Origin: Actinomycetes bacterium
GTDB taxonomy: Bacteria > Actinomycetota > Actinomycetes > Mycobacteriales > Mycobacteriaceae
Assembly: GCA_029780675.1 (NCBI GenBank)
Contig: JAKOYE010000204.1
Location: 62,001-126,000 of the forward strand
Length of the DNA: 64,000 nt
Direction of reading: 5' to 3'
Below are positions 16,761 to 28,801 of the stretch, one piece after another (position 1 is the stretch's first letter; each line of letters begins with the position of its first letter). Made by a program: the position numbers and the translations under genes. Under the pieces are notes generated by a model. It had not been told where the DNA came from, searched no databases, and saw only the letters and a list, made by a program, of their open reading frames with translations.

Positions 16761-17771
16761 GTGACCACCTTCGCCACCGCCACCGGTATCGGCTCCTGGC
16801 CGGGGCGCTCCGTCCGCACGGCCGCGGAGATCGTCGTCGGTGAGCTGGACCGTCTCCCGTATCTGCCGGAGCTTCCCGACCGGGGCGTCGGCGCAGACTC
16901 GATCGGCCGGGCCGGTGCGCTGCTGGTCGATATCGCCATCGACATCGTCCCGCGCGGCTATCGGGTGGCGGCCCGGCCTGGCGCGGTGACCCGGCGGGCG
17001 GTCAGTCTGCTCGGCGAAGATCTCGATGCCCTTGAGGAGGCCTGGGACAAGGCCGGGGGCGCGCGGTCGGGTCGTGCGGTGAAGGTGCAGTGCCCGGGCC
17101 CGATCACCCTGGCCGCACAGCTGGAACTGGCCAACGGCCACCGCGCCATCACCGACCCCGGCGCGGTCCGCGACCTCACCACCTCACTGGCGGAGGGGAT
17201 GGCGACCCACCGGGCCGAGGTCTCCCGCCGGCTGTCGACGACGGTCGTCGTCCAGTTCGACGAGCCGTTGTTGCCCGCCGCGCTGGCGGGCCGGCTGGCG
17301 GGGGCGAGTGTCCTGGCCCCGGTGCATCCGGTGGACGAGGCCACCGCCGTGGCACTGCTCGACGAGTGCGTGACGGCGGTCGGCGGCGATGCGCTCGTAC
17401 ACTGCTGCGCCGCGGATGTCCCGTGGGATGTGCTGCGCCGCAGCGCGGTCAGCGCGGTCAGTGTCGATCTGGCCACGCTCGACGATCGCGGTCGCGACGG
17501 TCTCGGCGGCTTCATCGACTCCGGCCGCACCGCGGTGCTCGGCCTGCTGCCCATCGCCGCCGTCGATCCCGTCCCCAGCTTCGAGCAGGTGGCCGCCGCC
17601 GCGGCGGTCGTCACCGATCGGCTGGGATTCCCGCGTGCGGTCCTCGGCGAACGGGTCGGTCTCAGCCCGGCTTGCGGCCTGGCCGGTGCCACCGCGGCGT
17701 GGGCGAAAACGGCGACCGCGCTCACTCAGCGTGCGGCCGACGCCCTGGCGCAGGACCCGGCTGCCGTCTAG
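16761..17771 (+). CDS. Methionine synthase, cobalamin-independent type, C-terminal-domain-like (Rv3015c-like)
   Basis: The 336-residue protein matches the catalytic C-terminal half of MetE (UROD/MetE-like barrel). It has GIGSWPG at the start, VQFDEPLLPA near 170, the zinc-site region LVHCCAADVP near 212-221, and GERVGLSPACGLAG near the end, where the last zinc cysteine normally lies. It lacks the N-terminal half of full MetE (about 750 residues). It may transfer methyl groups from a corrinoid or other donor, or serve another thiol methyl transfer; the substrate is unknown. GTG 16761 follows a leaderless-type -10 box. Confidence 0.82.
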   Translation: MTTFATATGIGSWPGRSVRTAAEIVVGELDRLPYLPELPDRGVGADSIGRAGALLVDIAIDIVPRGYRVAARPGAVTRRAVSLLGEDLDALEEAWDKAGGARSGRAVKVQCPGPITLAAQLELANGHRAITDPGAVRDLTTSLAEGMATHRAEVSRRLSTTVVVQFDEPLLPAALAGRLAGASVLAPVHPVDEATAVALLDECVTAVGGDALVHCCAADVPWDVLRRSAVSAVSVDLATLDDRGRDGLGGFIDSGRTAVLGLLPIAAVDPVPSFEQVAAAAAVVTDRLGFPRAVLGERVGLSPACGLAGATAAWAKTATALTQRAADALAQDPAAV

Positions 17772-17777
17772 GGCTCG

Positions 17778-19307
17778 TCAGTCCGCGGGACAGTCTGAGA
17801 ACCGGGGCGGGGCGACGCCGTCCAGCAGATAGTCGTCCACAATCCTTGTGACGCATCGGTTGTAGGTCGGGTACACCGAGTGCACATCGGTATCGGCGAC
17901 CACCAACCGGGCCGAAACGAGCTGTTCGGCAAGGGCTCTGGACCACGCGATCGGTGTCGCCCCGTCGTCGAGGGCTCCGACGACGACCACCGGTGGCGCG
18001 CCCTCGCCGCGCACCTGTTTCGGCCCGATCGGGTCGTGGGCCGGGAAGGTGCTGCAGCGCAAACCGCCCCAGGCGTTGATGGACCCGAAGATGGGGGTGT
18101 CGGCGTTCCATTGCCCGGCCAGGGCCGCAGTGCCGGCGACATCGGGTGTCGGGGTGGAGTCATAGCAGTTGATGGCGTACAGGGCCTGGGCCCGGTTCGA
18201 CCGGGCCGCACGCAACCCGCCGATGTCGATCAGCCCGGTCCCGTCGCCGGCCAGACCGTCCCGCAGAGCCTGCAGCAGGACCGGGAAGGAGTCCGGCGGG
18301 ATGTACATCGCCTCGGCGAGGGCGGCCATCGCGTCGGCCCGGGTGGCGGTCCCCGGGTCGTCGCTCGCTTCGGGAAGGGACAGCAGATAGGTCTTCAGCG
18401 CGTCGGTGGCGGCGGCGTGGTCGGCCGGCAGTGGGCAGTCGCCGGCGGCGGTGCAGTAGTCCACGAACCGCATCAACTGGGCCTCCAGCCCCTGCGATTG
18501 GCCCCGGTTGTACTCGTCGATCGACAGCGACGGGTCGATCGCGCTGTCGAGCACCATGCGGCCAACGTTCTGCGGGTACTGGTCGATGTAGAACGCGGCC
18601 AACTTCGTCCCGTGCGACCAGCCCACATAGTTCATCGCCGGTTCGCCCAGCGCCACCCGGATCGACTCCATGTCGCGGGCCGAGTCACGAGTCCCGATAT
18701 GGCCCACCAGATCCGGGTTGCGGGTCGCGCACCCCTCGGAGAACGCCCGGGCCTGGGCGGCCCAGCGCTCGACCTCGGGGGAGTCGGCCGCCGTCGACCA
18801 CTGGGCGCTCGCCAGGGCCCGGGCGTAGTCACCCATCTCATCCGGGGTGCGACACCACAACGGGCTGCTCTTGCCGACCGCGCGACGATCCCACCCGACG
18901 ATGTCGTAGCGGGCCTCCACCGCGGGGCTGAGTTGGTAGGGCAGCGTGAGAATCTCGTCGACCCCGGAGATCCCGGGACCACCCGGGTCGACCAGGATCG
19001 AGCCGACCCTCTCGCCGGGTCCGCGGGCCGGAATCCTGGCCAGTGCCAGTTCGATGCTGGGGCCGTCGGGGTCGGAGTATTCCAGCGGCACGGTCAGGGT
19101 TGAGCATTCGCGGACCTCGCCCGGAAGTTCCCCGCACCGCGTCCACGTCAGCGGTTTCTGGGGCGCCTCCGGGGGCGTCTTCGCCTCGTCGGACGGCGGT
19201 GGCGCCGGGGAGGCACAGGCCGCGACCAGGAGACAACCGACCGCCACCGCCTGGGCGCTCACCCAGCCCCGACGCAAGGGGGAGCGCGTTCCCGGTGTCA
19301 CCGTCAT
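17778..19307 (-). CDS. Secreted alpha/beta hydrolase lipoprotein with TAP-like C-terminus
   Basis: The protein has about 509 residues. Its N-terminus has Arg residues, a hydrophobic run and the lipobox LVAAC, so membrane anchoring by lipid is predicted. An alpha/beta hydrolase core follows: DPGGPGISG oxyanion region, DIVGWDRRAVGKS, and the serine nucleophile in YVGWSHGTKL. The C-terminal TAP-like domain (PPVVVVGALDDGATPIAWS, then DTDVHSVY) supplies Asp and His. The pattern is that of SlpD/E and tripeptidyl aminopeptidase-like proteins, including the mycobacterial CaeA group. ATG 19307 was preferred to GTG 19322. The gene converges on the MetE-like gene, with stops six bases apart. Confidence 0.85.
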   Translation of the reverse strand: MTVTPGTRSPLRRGWVSAQAVAVGCLLVAACASPAPPPSDEAKTPPEAPQKPLTWTRCGELPGEVRECSTLTVPLEYSDPDGPSIELALARIPARGPGERVGSILVDPGGPGISGVDEILTLPYQLSPAVEARYDIVGWDRRAVGKSSPLWCRTPDEMGDYARALASAQWSTAADSPEVERWAAQARAFSEGCATRNPDLVGHIGTRDSARDMESIRVALGEPAMNYVGWSHGTKLAAFYIDQYPQNVGRMVLDSAIDPSLSIDEYNRGQSQGLEAQLMRFVDYCTAAGDCPLPADHAAATDALKTYLLSLPEASDDPGTATRADAMAALAEAMYIPPDSFPVLLQALRDGLAGDGTGLIDIGGLRAARSNRAQALYAINCYDSTPTPDVAGTAALAGQWNADTPIFGSINAWGGLRCSTFPAHDPIGPKQVRGEGAPPVVVVGALDDGATPIAWSRALAEQLVSARLVVADTDVHSVYPTYNRCVTRIVDDYLLDGVAPPRFSDCPAD

Positions 19308-19383
19308 GCAGCAATGAAACACCAGTCGGCGGGTGGATTCCCGCCGTGCCGCCCCGGATCGCCTCGGTGTCGGCCGGCCCGAT

Positions 19384-22146
<2,763 letters not shown>

Positions 22147-22256
22147 CCGCCCACTTTTTCACAACTCCGGCCCCGGTTCGAACCGTGCGGACCCGCCCTG
22201 TGGATGAGCGCCGGCCCGATGACCCGCGTGATCGCCGGTCCGCCGGGCCCGGACGC

Positions 22257-22262
22257 TAGGCT
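22257..22262 (+). promoter_or_regulatory. -10 box (TAGGCT) for gatC
   Basis: TAGGCT lies eight bases before GTG 22271 in the region divergent from the ACT gene. No Shine-Dalgarno sequence is visible, so near-leaderless initiation is inferred. Confidence 0.45.
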
Positions 22263-22270
22263 CAGACCCC

Positions 22271-22570
22271 GTGTCCACGATCTCCCGGGAAGATGTGGCC
22301 AAGCTGGCCAAGCTGGCCCGCCTCGCCCTGACCGATGACGAACTCGACTCCTTCGCGGGCCAACTCGACGCGATCCTCGGCTATGTCGGCCAGATTCAGG
22401 CGGTTGACGTCACCGGGGTGACGCCGACGGGCAACCCGCTGCGCGATGTCAACGTCACCAGGCCCGACGTCGTTGCGCCGAGCCTGCCCCAGGAGCAGGC
22501 GCTGGCCGAGGCGCCCGCCGCCGATGAGGGCCGCTTCGCCGTCCCGCAGATCCTGGGGGAGGGGGCATGA
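22271..22570 (+). CDS. gatC: Asp/Glu-tRNA amidotransferase subunit C
   Basis: The 99-residue protein begins [20 protein letters not shown], the conserved GatC opening, and has the usual length. GatC wraps around GatA and stabilises the GatCAB complex, which converts mischarged Glu-tRNA(Gln) and Asp-tRNA(Asn). Its GTG start follows a leaderless-type promoter, and its stop overlaps the gatA ATG (ATGA). Confidence 0.95.
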   Translation: MSTISREDVAKLAKLARLALTDDELDSFAGQLDAILGYVGQIQAVDVTGVTPTGNPLRDVNVTRPDVVAPSLPQEQALAEAPAADEGRFAVPQILGEGA

Positions 22571-24051
22571 GCGACGTGATCCGCCTCGACGCCGCCACCC
22601 TCGGCGCCAAGATCGCCGCGAAGGAACTGAGCTCGGTCGAGGTCACCCAGGCCTGCCTGGACCAGATAGCCGCCACCGACGACCGCTATCACGCCTTCCT
22701 GCACGTCGCGGCCGAGCAGGCGCTGGCCACCGCCGCGGCGGTGGACGCCACGGTGGCCGCCGGCGATGACCTGCCCTCCGGGCTGGCCGGGGTTCCGTTG
22801 GCACTCAAGGACGTCTTCACCACCGTTGACATGCCGACGACCTGCGGCTCGCGGATCCTCGAGGGCTGGATGTCGCCGTACGACGCGACGGTCACCGCCA
22901 ACATCCGCGCCGCCGGCATCCCGATCCTGGGCAAGACCAATATGGACGAGTTCGCGATGGGCTCCTCCACCGAGAACTCGGCCTACGGACCCACCCGCAA
23001 CCCGTGGGACGTCGACCGGGTTCCCGGCGGTTCCGGCGGCGGCAGCGCCGCCGCGCTGGCGGCCTTCCAGGCCCCGCTGGCCATCGGTTCCGACACCGGC
23101 GGATCCATCCGCCAGCCCGCGGCCCTCACCGCCACCGTCGGGGTGAAACCCACCTACGGCACGGTGTCGCGCTACGGCCTGGTGGCCTGCGCGTCCTCCC
23201 TCGATCAGGGCGGGCCCTGCGCCCGTACCGTGCTGGACACCGCTCTGCTGCACGCCGTCATCGCCGGCCACGATCCGCGGGACTCCACTTCCCTGCCGAC
23301 GCCGATCCCGGACGTCGTCGGCGCGGCCCTGGCGGGGGCCTCCGGTGACCTGAGCGGGGTGCGCGTCGGCGTCGTCACCCAGTTGGCCTCCGGCGCGGGC
23401 TACCAGCCCGGCGTGCTGGCGTCCTTCGCGGCCGCCGTCGAACAGTTGCGGGCACTGGGTGCCGAGGTCCGCGAAGTGGACTGCCCGAATCTGACCCACT
23501 CGCTGTCGGCCTATTACCTGATCCTGCCCTCCGAGGTGTCCAGCAACCTGGCCCGCTTCGACGCCATGCGCTACGGCCTGCGGGTCGGTGACGACGGCAC
23601 CCACAGCGCCGAGGAGGTGATGGCGCTGACCCGGGCCGCCGGTTTCGGCCCGGAGGTCAAGCGCCGCATCATGATCGGCACCTACGCGCTGTCGGCCGGC
23701 TACTACGACGCCTACTACAACCAGGCCCAGAAGGTCCGCACGCTGATCGCCGCCGACCTCGACCGGGCCTACGAGAGCGTCGACGTCCTGGTGTCGCCGG
23801 CCACGCCCACCACCGCCTTCCGGCTGGGGGAGAAGGTCGACGACCCGCTGGCGATGTACCTGTTCGACCTGTGCACGCTGCCGCTGAACCTGGCCGGGCA
23901 CTGCGGAATGTCGGTGCCCTCCGGGTTGTCGGCCGACGACAATCTGCCGGTCGGACTGCAGATCATGGCGCCCGCCCTCGCCGATGACCGGCTCTACCGG
24001 GTGGGTGCCGCCTACGAGGTGGCGCGTGGACCGCTACCGACGGCGGTGTAA
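22567..24051 (+). CDS. gatA: Asp/Glu-tRNA amidotransferase subunit A
   Basis: This is a 494-residue amidase-signature enzyme. The Lys-cisSer-Ser triad is visible: Lys in [10 protein letters not shown], the Gly/Ser-rich signature [15 protein letters not shown], and the nucleophile serine in [12 protein letters not shown]. GatA releases ammonia from glutamine for the GatB kinase/transamidase. It overlaps gatC by four bases. gatB lies separately at 25895, beyond pfkA and a cutinase gene, much as in M. tuberculosis, where pfkA also separates the two. Confidence 0.96.
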   Translation: MSDVIRLDAATLGAKIAAKELSSVEVTQACLDQIAATDDRYHAFLHVAAEQALATAAAVDATVAAGDDLPSGLAGVPLALKDVFTTVDMPTTCGSRILEGWMSPYDATVTANIRAAGIPILGKTNMDEFAMGSSTENSAYGPTRNPWDVDRVPGGSGGGSAAALAAFQAPLAIGSDTGGSIRQPAALTATVGVKPTYGTVSRYGLVACASSLDQGGPCARTVLDTALLHAVIAGHDPRDSTSLPTPIPDVVGAALAGASGDLSGVRVGVVTQLASGAGYQPGVLASFAAAVEQLRALGAEVREVDCPNLTHSLSAYYLILPSEVSSNLARFDAMRYGLRVGDDGTHSAEEVMALTRAAGFGPEVKRRIMIGTYALSAGYYDAYYNQAQKVRTLIAADLDRAYESVDVLVSPATPTTAFRLGEKVDDPLAMYLFDLCTLPLNLAGHCGMSVPSGLSADDNLPVGLQIMAPALADDRLYRVGAAYEVARGPLPTAV

Positions 24052-24078
24052 CCCCTCCGCGCCGGACGCCGAGCAGGT

Positions 24079-24084
24079 TAGATA
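24079..24084 (+). promoter_or_regulatory. -10 box (TAGATA) for pfkA
   Basis: TAGATA (or TTAGAT one base earlier) lies six bases before ATG 24091 and suits a leaderless pfkA transcript. Confidence 0.45.
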
Positions 24085-24090
24085 GAGCCC

Positions 24091-25122
24091 ATGCGCATCG
24101 GAGTTCTCACTGGCGGTGGCGACTGCCCCGGCCTCAATGCCGTCATCCGGGCTGTCGTGCGGACGTGCGACGCCCGCTACGGGTCGTCGGTGGTCGGCTT
24201 CCTCGACGGCTGGAACGGACTGCTGGAGAACCGGCGAATCCAACTGCACAACGACGGCCGCAACGAGCGGTTGCTGGCCAAGGGCGGCACCATGCTCGGC
24301 ACCGCCCGCACCAACCCCGAGCGGCTGCGCGCCGGTCTCGACGAGATCAAGCAGACGTTGGAGGACAACGGGATCGACGTGCTGATCCCGATCGGCGGTG
24401 AGGGCACGCTCACCGCCGCGCACTGGCTGAGCCAGGAGGGAGTGCCCGTCGTCGGGGTGCCCAAGACGATCGACAACGACATCGACTGCACCGACGTCAC
24501 CTTCGGGCACGACACCGCGTTGCAGATCGCCACCGAGGCCATCGACCGGCTGCACAGCACCGCGGAGTCCCACCAGCGGGTGATGCTCGTCGAGGTGATG
24601 GGCCGGCATGCCGGGTGGATCGCGCTGAACGCCGGGCTGGCCTCCGGCGCGCACATGACGCTGATCCCCGAACAGCCCTATGACGTCGAGGAGGTGTGCC
24701 GCCTGGTCCGTCACCGCTTCCAGCGCGGAGCCTCCCATTTCATCTGCGTGGTGGCCGAGGGCGCCAAGCCCGTCGAGGGGTCGATGGAGCTACGTCAGGG
24801 CGGGATCGACGAGTTCGGACACGAGAAGTTCACCGGGGTCGCCCAGCAGTTGGGCTACGAACTGGAGAAGCGGATCCGCAAGGAGGTCCGGGTCACGGTC
24901 CTCGGTCACATCCAGCGCGGCGGGACGCCGACCTCCTACGATCGGGTGCTGGCCACCCGGTTCGGCGTGAACGCCGCCGATGCGGCCCACGCCGGCGAGT
25001 ACGGGATGATGGTGTCGTTGCGCGGTGAGGAGATCGGGCGGGTGCCGCTGGCCGACGCGGTCCGGAAGCTCAAGCTGGTGCCGCAGTCCCGCTACGACGA
25101 CGCGGCGGCGTTCTTTGGCTGA
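24091..25122 (+). CDS. pfkA: 6-phosphofructokinase
   Basis: The 343-residue phosphofructokinase has [12 protein letters not shown] near the N-terminus, [10 protein letters not shown] at about 101-110, the catalytic PKTIDND at 124-130, and MGRHAGWIA for substrate binding. The glycine after GGE (Gly105) is the ATP-type residue. Lys125, before the TIDND motif, is the residue found in PPi-dependent enzymes and in actinobacterial ATP-PFKs. It is therefore most likely an ATP-dependent glycolytic enzyme of the actinobacterial group. The TTG of the next gene overlaps its stop. Confidence 0.95.
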   Translation: MRIGVLTGGGDCPGLNAVIRAVVRTCDARYGSSVVGFLDGWNGLLENRRIQLHNDGRNERLLAKGGTMLGTARTNPERLRAGLDEIKQTLEDNGIDVLIPIGGEGTLTAAHWLSQEGVPVVGVPKTIDNDIDCTDVTFGHDTALQIATEAIDRLHSTAESHQRVMLVEVMGRHAGWIALNAGLASGAHMTLIPEQPYDVEEVCRLVRHRFQRGASHFICVVAEGAKPVEGSMELRQGGIDEFGHEKFTGVAQQLGYELEKRIRKEVRVTVLGHIQRGGTPTSYDRVLATRFGVNAADAAHAGEYGMMVSLRGEEIGRVPLADAVRKLKLVPQSRYDDAAAFFG

Positions 25123-25774
25123 CCGGGTTCTGGCCGCCGTGGTCTCGGTGGCCTCGCTTCTCACGGCCGCCACGGTGGCCGGTGCGGTTCCGCAGGCCGG
25201 CGCCGATGAATGCCCGGATGTGGAACTGGTCTTCGCCCGCGGGACCGGGGAGCCCCCCGGACCCGGCCGGGTCGGCCAGGCGCTGGCCGACGCCCTGGTA
25301 CCGATGCTCGGCGGCCGCAGCCTGGCCGTCTACCCGGTGAACTACCCGGCGAGTCTCAACTTCCTCTCCACCGGGAGCGGCGCAACCGACGTGGAGAACC
25401 ATCTGGCCGGCGCGGCGGCGGCCTGCCCGGCGACGAAATTCGTCCTCGGTGGCTTCTCCCAGGGCGCCGCGGTGATGTCCATGCTGGCCGGGGTGCCGCC
25501 GCTGGGCAACCTCATCGGCAACTTCGGGTCGAGCCCGCCGCTGCCGCCGGAAGCCGCCGACCAGGTCGCCGCCGTCGCGGTATTCGGCAACCCGGCGAAC
25601 CGCTTCGGGACCCCGCTGTCGGGCACCGGCCGGTTCGCCGGACAGGCCATCGACCTGTGCAGTGCCGGCGACCCGATCTGCTTCCCGGGCGGCCGCGATC
25701 GCGCCGCCCACAACGGCTACGAGTTCCCGCCCTACGTCACTGACGCGGCCGCCTTCGTCGCCGGCCAGGTCTGA
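25115..25774 (+). CDS. Secreted cutinase-family esterase
   Basis: The protein has 219 residues: a signal peptide to about residue 32 (ending PQAGA before DECPD), then a cutinase domain. The pattern is [11 protein letters not shown], nucleophile [11 protein letters not shown], the Asp region [12 protein letters not shown] and the His region [11 protein letters not shown], with cysteines placed for the usual disulfides. It is an exported serine esterase acting on lipids or ester polymers. TTG 25115 was chosen because it supplies the Arg-containing N-region of the signal peptide and overlaps the pfkA stop; starting at the later GTG would leave an uncharged signal. The M. tuberculosis locus has no cutinase here. 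Confidence 0.88.
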   Translation: MADRVLAAVVSVASLLTAATVAGAVPQAGADECPDVELVFARGTGEPPGPGRVGQALADALVPMLGGRSLAVYPVNYPASLNFLSTGSGATDVENHLAGAAAACPATKFVLGGFSQGAAVMSMLAGVPPLGNLIGNFGSSPPLPPEAADQVAAVAVFGNPANRFGTPLSGTGRFAGQAIDLCSAGDPICFPGGRDRAAHNGYEFPPYVTDAAAFVAGQV

Positions 25775-25794
25775 ACACCCGCGCACTCCCGCCG

Positions 25795-25852
25795 CGAGCA
25801 GACACAAACTCGCACTTCTGGACCCCGAATCGCGCGAGTTTGCGTCTGCTCG
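25795..25852. repeat. Large palindrome between the cutinase gene and gatB
   Basis: The arms at 25795-25813 and 25834-25852 are complementary over 19 bases with a single mismatch and enclose a 20-base loop. The core CGAGCAGACACAAACTCGC resembles a palindromic word that recurs in mycobacterial intergenic regions, so it is probably a dispersed REP-like element. It could also act as a terminator for the cutinase gene, though it lacks a T tract. Confidence 0.7.
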
Positions 25853-25881
25853 GCGCGCGACGGGCCGACAAGCCCGCCCAC

Positions 25882-25887
25882 TAGGAT
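25882..25887 (+). promoter_or_regulatory. -10 box (TAGGAT) for gatB
   Basis: TAGGAT lies seven bases before ATG 25895, with no ribosome binding site between. A leaderless gatB transcript is inferred. Confidence 0.5.
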
Positions 25888-25894
25888 TCCGGTC

Positions 25895-27406
25895 ATGACG
25901 ACCACGACCGCCGAAGTTCTCGATTACGACGACGTGGTGGCCCGGTTCGACCCGGTGCTCGGGCTTGAGGTGCACGTCGAACTGTCGACCGCGACGAAGA
26001 TGTTCTGCGGCTGCGCCACCACCTTCGGCGCCGAACCCAACACCCAGGTGTGCCCGGTCTGCCTCGGCCTGCCCGGCGCGCTGCCCACCCTCAACGGGGC
26101 CGCCGTCGAGTCGGCCATCCGCATCGGTCTGGCGCTGAACTGCGAGATCGCCTCGTGGTGCCGGTTCGCCCGGAAGAACTACTTCTACCCCGACCAGCCG
26201 AAGAACTACCAGATATCGCAGTACGACGAGCCGATCGCGTTCAACGGCCACCTCGACGTTCCCCTCGAGGACGGCACCACCTTCCGGATCGGGATCGAAC
26301 GGGCGCACATGGAGGAGGACACCGGCAAGCTGACGCACGTCGGCAGCGACACCGGCCGCATCCACGGCGCCACCACCTCGCTGCTTGACGTCAACCGGGC
26401 CGGGGTGCCGCTGATCGAGATCGTCACCAAGCCGATCGAGGGCGCCGGCGCACGGGCCCCCGAGGTGGCCCGCGCCTACGTCACCGCGCTGCGGGATCTG
26501 CTGCGCGCCCTGGACGTCTCCGACGTCCGGATGGATCAGGGCTCGTTGCGCTGCGACGCCAACGTGTCACTGCGGCCCCATGGACAGCAGGAGTTCGGCA
26601 TCCGCACCGAGACCAAGAACGTCAACTCCCTTAAGAGCGTGGAGGTGGCGGTTCGCTACGAAATGCGCCGTCAGGCAGCCGTTCTCGTCGCCGGGGGCAC
26701 AGTCCACCAGGAGACCAGGCACTTCCACGAGGACGGACACACCTCACCCGGCCGGGACAAGGAGACCGCCGAGGACTACCGCTACTTCCCGGAGCCCGAT
26801 CTCGAGCCGGTGGCCCCGAGTCCGGAGCTGGTGGAGCGGTTGCGGGCCACGATTCCGGAGCTTCCGTGGCTGTCGCGCAAGCGGATTCAGCAGGAGTGGG
26901 GGGTCTCCGACGAGGTGATGCGGGACCTGGTCAACGCCGGGGCGGTGGATCTGGTCGCGGCGACGGTCGCCCACGGGGCCTCCAGCGACGCGGCGCGGGC
27001 CTGGTGGGGCAACTTCCTGGTGCAGAAGGCCAATGAGGCCGGCGTCGACCTCGATGCGCTCGCCATCACCCCCAAGCAGGTCGCCGAGGTCATCGCGCTG
27101 GTCGAGGACGGCTCCCTGTCCAACAAGCTGGCCAGGCAGGTGGTCGAGGGCGTGCTGGCCGGCGAGGGGGAACCCCAGCAGGTGATGGCCGACCGCGGTC
27201 TGGCGCTGGTCAAGGATGATTCGCTGATTCAGGCGGCCGTCGACGAGGCGCTGGCGGCGAACCCCGATATCGCCGAGAAGATCCGCGGTGGCAAGGTTCA
27301 GGCCGCCGGCGCGGTGGTCGGCGCGGTGATGAAGGCCACCAAGGGCCAGGCCGACGCCGCCCGGGTGCGCGAACTGGTGCTGGCCGCCTGCGGCCAGAGC
27401 GGCTAG
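25895..27406 (+). CDS. gatB: Asp/Glu-tRNA amidotransferase subunit B
   Basis: The 503-residue protein has the GatB cradle domain. It opens [20 protein letters not shown] with the zinc-type Cys pairs CGC and CPVC, then [19 protein letters not shown], the HMEEDTGK kinase-site motif, and [11 protein letters not shown]. The helical and YqeY-like tail domain at the C-terminus binds tRNA. It phosphorylates the mischarged amino acid and transfers ammonia delivered from GatA. Confidence 0.96.
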   Translation: MTTTTAEVLDYDDVVARFDPVLGLEVHVELSTATKMFCGCATTFGAEPNTQVCPVCLGLPGALPTLNGAAVESAIRIGLALNCEIASWCRFARKNYFYPDQPKNYQISQYDEPIAFNGHLDVPLEDGTTFRIGIERAHMEEDTGKLTHVGSDTGRIHGATTSLLDVNRAGVPLIEIVTKPIEGAGARAPEVARAYVTALRDLLRALDVSDVRMDQGSLRCDANVSLRPHGQQEFGIRTETKNVNSLKSVEVAVRYEMRRQAAVLVAGGTVHQETRHFHEDGHTSPGRDKETAEDYRYFPEPDLEPVAPSPELVERLRATIPELPWLSRKRIQQEWGVSDEVMRDLVNAGAVDLVAATVAHGASSDAARAWWGNFLVQKANEAGVDLDALAITPKQVAEVIALVEDGSLSNKLARQVVEGVLAGEGEPQQVMADRGLALVKDDSLIQAAVDEALAANPDIAEKIRGGKVQAAGAVVGAVMKATKGQADAARVRELVLAACGQSG

Positions 27407-27432
27407 AGCCCAGGAGCCCGGGGGCCCGGGCG

Positions 27433-27485
27433 CTCAGGGGCTCAGGGGCTCAGGGGCTCAGGGGCTCAGGGGCTCAGGCGCTCAG
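27433..27485. repeat. 8-bp minisatellite (CTCAGGGG) array
   Basis: Five perfect tandem copies of CTCAGGGG run from 27433 to 27472, followed by CTCAGGCG and a partial CTCAG. The array sits between two convergent genes and contains the stop codon of the HAD gene (TCA at 27474-27476 on the plus strand). An 8-bp unit shifts frame with each copy change. Confidence 0.9.
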
Positions 27486-28007
27486 TCGGCGGGAGCCGAG
27501 CACCCACCCGCGGCAGCGGTACGCCGACAGCGCGTCGGAGCCGCCGTAGCCCGGAAGCACCGCGGCCGCCCCGGTGAAGTCGTCGCCTGCCGTGCGTTCG
27601 GTGGTGACGACGACCGTCGTCAAGCCGGCGCTGACGGCGGCTCGGAGGCCCGGTGCCGAGTCCTCGACCGCGATGGCATCGGCGGCCCGGACTCCGAGTT
27701 GCCACAGGGCGTGCCGGTAGACCTCCGGGTCCGGCTTGGGTCTGCTCACCTCGTCGCCGGTGACGAGGACCTCGACGGCGCCGTCACCGAGCAGTTCGCG
27801 GACCGGCCGCTGCACCGCCGGCCAGTGCCCACCGGTCACCACGGCCACCCGAATCCCGCTGCAGTGCAGATCCCACACCGCCTCGGCGAGCAGACGCTCA
27901 TCGGCGCGCGGACCGGCGAGAACTCCGTCGAGGGAGAAGATCACCGCCTCCAGATGCGGCGGTCGGTCCGCGTGATCCCACCAGAACGAAGTCCGCAGTG
28001 CGCTCAT
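27474..28007 (-). CDS. HAD-superfamily-like protein lacking the nucleophile Asp
   Basis: The 177-residue protein resembles beta-phosphoglucomutase-type HAD hydrolases: VIFSLDGVLAGP (motif I), VAVVTGGHW (motif II), RPKPDPEVY (motif III) and AIAVEDSAPGL (motif IV). In motif I the usual DXD is SXD: Ser25 replaces the nucleophilic Asp, while the second Asp (Asp27) is kept. It may be catalytically dead, or act by another route such as binding or regulation. ATG 28007 begins the conserved region; the longer frame upstream overlaps the response-regulator promoter. The stop lies inside an 8-bp repeat array. It is divergent from the two-component genes. Confidence 0.75.
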   Translation of the reverse strand: MSALRTSFWWDHADRPPHLEAVIFSLDGVLAGPRADERLLAEAVWDLHCSGIRVAVVTGGHWPAVQRPVRELLGDGAVEVLVTGDEVSRPKPDPEVYRHALWQLGVRAADAIAVEDSAPGLRAAVSAGLTTVVVTTERTAGDDFTGAAAVLPGYGGSDALSAYRCRGWVLGSRRLSA

Positions 28008-28041
28008 AGCAGTGAGTATCGGCGGGTCGAGGCCGCCGGCC

Positions 28042-28081
28042 ATCCCCCATTCAGGGGATCGTCCGGGGGGAGCATCCCCCG
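28042..28081. promoter_or_regulatory. Twin 18-bp inverted repeats upstream of the response regulator
   Basis: Two inverted repeats with the same 6-6-6 geometry lie four bases apart: ATCCCC/GGGGAT at 28042-28059 and CGGGGG/CCCCCG at 28064-28081. They end 22 bases before the putative -10 box of the response regulator gene. Paired palindromes at a divergent promoter suggest binding sites for a dimeric regulator, possibly the NarL-type protein encoded next door. Confidence 0.5.
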
Positions 28082-28103
28082 ACCGGTGACGCCCGGTGCC
28101 CTC

Positions 28104-28109
28104 TACGGT
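28104..28109 (+). promoter_or_regulatory. -10 box (TACGGT) for the response regulator
   Basis: TACGGT lies seven bases before ATG 28117, so a leaderless transcript is likely. The twin inverted repeats lie immediately upstream. Confidence 0.45.
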
Positions 28110-28116
28110 TGAACCC

Positions 28117-28773
28117 ATGTCCTCACCGGTCCGGGTGCTGCTCGTCGACGACCATCAGATGGTCATCGAAGGTCTCAAGGCGATGTTGGCGCCGTTCGCC
28201 GATCGGATCGCCGTGGTGGGGGAGGCGATCGGCGCCGACCAGGCGATGGGGGTCATCGGCGAGTTGCGTCCCGACATCGTGCTGTGCGACGTGCGGATGC
28301 AGGGCGCCAGCGGACTGGACCTGTGCCGGGAGATCCGGCAGCGTGACCCGGACCGGAAGGTGATCCTGCTGTCGGTCTACGACGACGAGCAGTACCTGTT
28401 CCAGGCGATGCGGGTGGGAGCCTCGGGCTACCTGCTCAAGGGCATCGGCAGCGACGAACTGGTCCGCCAGCTCGAGGGTGTGCACGCCGGCTCCACGGCC
28501 ATCGACGCCGGTATGGCCGCGCGGGCGGCCGAGACCGCCGCCCGGCTGCAGAGCGACCAGTTCTGGCCGGGCGCGCGGCAGGGGTTGACCCAGCGGGAGA
28601 GCGAGATCCTGTCGCTGGTGGTCACCGGGCTGTCCAACCGCGGTATCGCCGCCAAGCTGGTGATCGGGGAGGAGACCGTCAAGACGCACCTGAGCTCGAT
28701 CTACCGCAAGCTCGGCGTCGGGGACCGCACCAGCGCGGCGGCGCTGGCGCTGCGCGAGGGGATTTTTCGATGA
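28117..28773 (+). CDS. NarL/LuxR-family response regulator
   Basis: The 218-residue protein has an N-terminal receiver domain: acidic pair LVDDHQ (Asp11, Asp12), phospho-acceptor Asp58 in IVLCDVRM, and the Lys in GYLLKG. A C-terminal LuxR-type helix-turn-helix follows (LTQRESEILSLVVTGLSNRG, then EETVKTHLSSIYRKLGV). It resembles DevR/DosR in layout but not closely enough to call it an orthologue. Its partner kinase starts 28 bases downstream and the hydrogenase operon follows, so control of hydrogenase expression is the natural inference, not shown by sequence. The start after the TACGGT box was preferred to GTG 28096. Confidence 0.9.
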   Translation: MSSPVRVLLVDDHQMVIEGLKAMLAPFADRIAVVGEAIGADQAMGVIGELRPDIVLCDVRMQGASGLDLCREIRQRDPDRKVILLSVYDDEQYLFQAMRVGASGYLLKGIGSDELVRQLEGVHAGSTAIDAGMAARAAETAARLQSDQFWPGARQGLTQRESEILSLVVTGLSNRGIAAKLVIGEETVKTHLSSIYRKLGVGDRTSAAALALREGIFR

Positions 28774-28801
28774 GCCGCTTGCGCGAAGAGAGAAGACCCC
28801 G

